DNA of 64,000 nt from Micromonospora sp. NBC_01796 (lineage in GTDB: Bacteria; Actinomycetota; Actinomycetes; Mycobacteriales; Micromonosporaceae), in contig NZ_CP109078.1 in NCBI RefSeq assembly GCF_035917455.1, positions 930,001 to 994,000 of the forward strand, read 5' to 3'. The notes below the pieces were generated by a model. It searched no databases, had not been told where the DNA came from, and saw only the letters and a program-made list of their open reading frames with translations. Position numbers and translations under genes: made by a program. This document shows positions 61,376 to 64,000 of the stretch, piece by piece. The first letter of the stretch is position 1. Every line of letters begins with the position of its first letter.

Positions 61376-63988
61376 TCAGAGGCGGCGGGGGCCGGTGTCG
61401 GGGCGGATGATCGAGGGACCGAGGGCGATCTCGGCGTGCAGGACCGCCACCCCGTCGGGGCGGGCCAGCACCGGGTTGAGGCGCAGCGACCGTACCCGTG
61501 GTTGCTCGTCGACCAGCCGGCCCACCCGCTGGAGCAGGTCGGCCAGCGCGGCCCGGTCGACCGGGTCCGCGCCCCGGTAACCGTGCAGCAGCGGCGCGGC
61601 CCGTGGCCCGTCGATCAGCGCGGCGGCGTCCCGGTCGGTCAGCGGCGCCGCCCGCCAGGCCCGGTCACCGAGCAACTCGGTCGCCACCCCGCCGAGCCCG
61701 AAGCCGACCACCGGGCCGAACACACGATCCTCGACCGCCTCCACCACGCAGGCCACCCCCGGTGGCACCATCGACTGGACCAGAACCCGGGCACCGAACG
61801 GTTCCGCGATCTCCCGGTACGCCCGGCGTACCGCGTTGTCGTCGGCGAGGCCCAGGCGGACCGCGCCCAGGTCGAGCCGGTGCCGCAGCCCCTCCCTGGC
61901 GGCCTTGAGCACCACCGGGTAACCCCGCAGCCGGGCCGCCTCCACCGCCGCCTCGACCGATTCGGCCACCGTGGACGGCACCACCGCGATCCCGTACGCG
62001 GCGAGCAGCCGCTCGGCCGCACCGGCCCCGCCGTCGGTCAGCGCGGTACGCGCCGCGTCGGCGTCGACACCGGCCAGTTCGGGCAGCTCACCCATTGGTG
62101 CACGTAACCAGTCGGCGTACCCGGTCATCCGGGCCAGGGCCCGTACCGCCTCCTCCACCGACGGGTACGACGGCACCCCGGCCGGCGGTCGCCCGACCGG
62201 GAAGGTCGCCACCGTCGGCCGGTCCCCGGCCAGCGCCACGCTCGCCACCGCCGAGGTGAAGTCGGCGTCCTCCCCCACGAGCTGACCGGGCAACGGCGGG
62301 GCGAAGTGCACCAGCAGGGCGTCGACCGCCGGGTCGATCGCGGCGTCGGCGAGGGCGTCGGCGAAGTCGTGCGCGGTCGCCTGCGGCTCGACGTTGCGCG
62401 GGTACCCGGTGGCGACGGTGAGCCCGTACGCGTGGCAGGCGATCGCGGCCAGGTCGGCCAGCGCGGTGGAGTTGCCGACGATCCCGATCCGCCGGCCGGC
62501 CGGCAACGGTTGCTGCGCCAGCAGGACGCCGACGTCGAAGAGTTCCGCCACGGTCTCCACCCGGATCACGCCGGACTGGGCGTACAGGGCGGTCATCGCC
62601 GAGGCGTCCGGACCGGCGGGTACGGGATCCGACCGGGGCTGCACCGGGGCGTCGGGTGCGGGCGGGCGGTTCGACGAGGCGAGCGCCACCACCGGCTTGG
62701 TCCGGCCGATCCGGCGGGCCAGCCGGGCGAACTTGCGCGGATTGCCGAAGGTCTCCAGGTAGAGCAGGATCACGTCCGTTCCGGGGTCGTCCTGCCAGTA
62801 CTGGAGCAGGTCGTTGCCGGAGACGTCGGCCCGGTTGCCGGCGGAGACGAAACTCGACAGGCCCAGCCCACGGCGTTCCGCCTCGGCCAGCAACGCCACC
62901 CCGAGCACGCCGGACTGGCTGAAGAAGCCGACCCGGCCGGGGGACGGCAGCCGGGGCGCGAGGGTGGCGTTGAGGCGTACCCGCTCGTCGGTGTTGGCCA
63001 CACCCAGGCAGTTCGGCCCGACGACCCGCATGCCGGCGGCGTGCGCGGCCCGGATCAGTTCGCGTTCGGCGGCGGCGCCGGACGGGCCGGACTCGGCGAA
63101 CCCGGCCGAGACCACGACCAGGCCGTGCAGGCCGGCACCGGCCGCGTCGGCAACCACGCCGGGTACGGCCTCCGGCGGCACCGCGACAACTGCCAGGTCC
63201 AGCGGTACGCCGGCAGCAACCGCCGTCGGGTACGCCGGCAGCCCGCCCACCACGGCCGCGCTCGGGTGCACCGGTACGAGGTGTCCGGTGAAACCGCCGT
63301 CGCGCAGGTGCCCGAGGATGGCCGCCCCGATGCCCTGCCCGGTGGCGCTGGCCCCGTACACGGCGATGCCGGTGGGGGCGAGCAGCCGGGCGATCGACCG
63401 GGCCTCGGTCAGGTGCTCCCGACCCCACTGGACCCGCAGGGACGCCTCGGTGGGTGCGATCGGGAAGCTGAGGTGGACCACGCCGTCGGCGTACTGGCGC
63501 TGGACGAGGTAGCCGAAGTCGGCGAAGACCCGCAGCATGGTGGCGTTGGACGGCAGGACCTCGGCGACGAACCGGCTGATCCCCTCCCGGCGGGCCGCCT
63601 CTGCCAGGTGCTCCAGCAGCACCGGTCCGATGCCGCGCCCCTGGTGGGCGTCCTCGACCACGAACGCGACCTCGGCATCGGTCGCGCCGGGGCCGAGCCG
63701 GTCGAACCGGCCGACGGCGAGGATCCGCTCCCCCGCGACCACCACGAACGCCTCCCGGTCGTGGTGGTCGACGGTGACGAACCGGTGCAGGTCCCGTTCC
63801 GGAATGCGCGGGTACGGCGAGAAGTAGCGCAGGTAGCGGGTGCGGTCGGAGAACCGGGAGTGCATGGCGACGATGCCGGCCGCGTCGTCCTCGCGGATCG
63901 GTCGCAAATGGACGGTCGTGCCGTCGCGCAACAGCACGTCCGCCGAGCGGTCCGGTGGGCCCTCGACCACGCTCGGGTCGCCTCCCAT
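61376..63988 (-). CDS. GNAT/acyl-CoA synthetase fusion, protein lysine acetyltransferase (PatA-like)
   Basis: An 870-residue protein with the actinomycete Pat order reversed relative to Salmonella Pat. A GNAT domain comes first (about 15-190), with its acetyl-CoA loop in HQGRGIGPVLLEHL. Then come a CoA-binding domain (IAVYGASATGQGIGAAIL), succinyl-CoA-ligase-like domains (VGPNCLGVANT, GFFSQSGVLGVAL) and an ATP-grasp domain near the end (YPVVLKAAREG, VVGFGLGGVATELLGD). Such proteins acetylate acetyl-CoA synthetase and other targets, while the synthetase-like part usually senses CoA ligands. The start is ATG at 63988, with GAGG 5 nt upstream; GTG at 63991 is possible. The window ends 12 bases upstream of this start. 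Confidence 0.88.
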   Translation of the reverse strand: MGGDPSVVEGPPDRSADVLLRDGTTVHLRPIREDDAAGIVAMHSRFSDRTRYLRYFSPYPRIPERDLHRFVTVDHHDREAFVVVAGERILAVGRFDRLGPGATDAEVAFVVEDAHQGRGIGPVLLEHLAEAARREGISRFVAEVLPSNATMLRVFADFGYLVQRQYADGVVHLSFPIAPTEASLRVQWGREHLTEARSIARLLAPTGIAVYGASATGQGIGAAILGHLRDGGFTGHLVPVHPSAAVVGGLPAYPTAVAAGVPLDLAVVAVPPEAVPGVVADAAGAGLHGLVVVSAGFAESGPSGAAAERELIRAAHAAGMRVVGPNCLGVANTDERVRLNATLAPRLPSPGRVGFFSQSGVLGVALLAEAERRGLGLSSFVSAGNRADVSGNDLLQYWQDDPGTDVILLYLETFGNPRKFARLARRIGRTKPVVALASSNRPPAPDAPVQPRSDPVPAGPDASAMTALYAQSGVIRVETVAELFDVGVLLAQQPLPAGRRIGIVGNSTALADLAAIACHAYGLTVATGYPRNVEPQATAHDFADALADAAIDPAVDALLVHFAPPLPGQLVGEDADFTSAVASVALAGDRPTVATFPVGRPPAGVPSYPSVEEAVRALARMTGYADWLRAPMGELPELAGVDADAARTALTDGGAGAAERLLAAYGIAVVPSTVAESVEAAVEAARLRGYPVVLKAAREGLRHRLDLGAVRLGLADDNAVRRAYREIAEPFGARVLVQSMVPPGVACVVEAVEDRVFGPVVGFGLGGVATELLGDRAWRAAPLTDRDAAALIDGPRAAPLLHGYRGADPVDRAALADLLQRVGRLVDEQPRVRSLRLNPVLARPDGVAVLHAEIALGPSIIRPDTGPRRL

Positions 63989-64000
63989 CACTTCCTCGGG

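Overview
The window is a piece of a high-GC actinomycete chromosome, most likely from the Micromonosporaceae (a Micromonospora relative). The family call is an inference from very high GC3 coding, gene content, frequent GTG starts and leaderless genes whose start codon sits 6-9 nt after a TAnnnT hexamer. About 56 protein genes were found. No rRNA, tRNA, CRISPR array, IS element or prophage was seen.

Much of the right two thirds follows the conserved actinobacterial neighbourhood known from Mycobacterium as Rv2676c-Rv2710. In window order: hemE-hemY-hemQ (coproporphyrin heme branch), DUF3000, RNase D, dxs, a TRAM-domain RNA methyltransferase coupled to an APC-type permease, the divergent TrkA pair ceoB-ceoC, DUF3159, an OB-fold protein, DUF3710, dut, DUF3093, DUF4193, cei, suhB, sigA and, near the end, sigB. 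Lineage-specific genes are inserted between these blocks.

Layout. 1-1405: a DUF397/HTH-DUF5753 regulator pair and a long intergenic region with a perfect tandem palindrome. 1.4-5.9 kb: Eis-like acetyltransferase, acetate-transporter-like membrane protein, secreted GH55-type beta-1,3-glucanase with a ricin-type lectin. 5.9-13.8 kb: heme genes, DUF3000, two proline-rich membrane-anchored proteins (one an HtrA-type protease) and RNase D. 13.9-20.5 kb: galE, a fadA-fadB beta-oxidation pair and a two-component system. 20.6-29.3 kb: beta-propeller protein, three paralogous polytopic GT-C-like membrane proteins and a lipoprotein. 29.4-45.8 kb: the conserved dxs-to-sigA block. 45.8-53.8 kb: helicase, TRIC-type channel, DUF3039, pseudouridine catabolism pair, a secreted lysozyme-like protein with a structured leader, DUF3099, a BrnT-like toxin-antitoxin pair and a HhH DNA-repair protein. 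53.8-64 kb: STAND/TPR ATPase, cupin, methyltransferase, dtd, Spo0M, sigB, DUF2568 and a GNAT/acyl-CoA-synthetase fusion.

Most noteworthy: sigA and sigB share a 203-nt tract that is identical at every base, pointing to gene conversion between the primary and alternative sigma factors. Also notable are two copies of one hairpin terminator, a 76-bp palindromic element, a duplicated stop/start junction between dut and DUF3710, and the tandem operator-like palindrome near the left edge.
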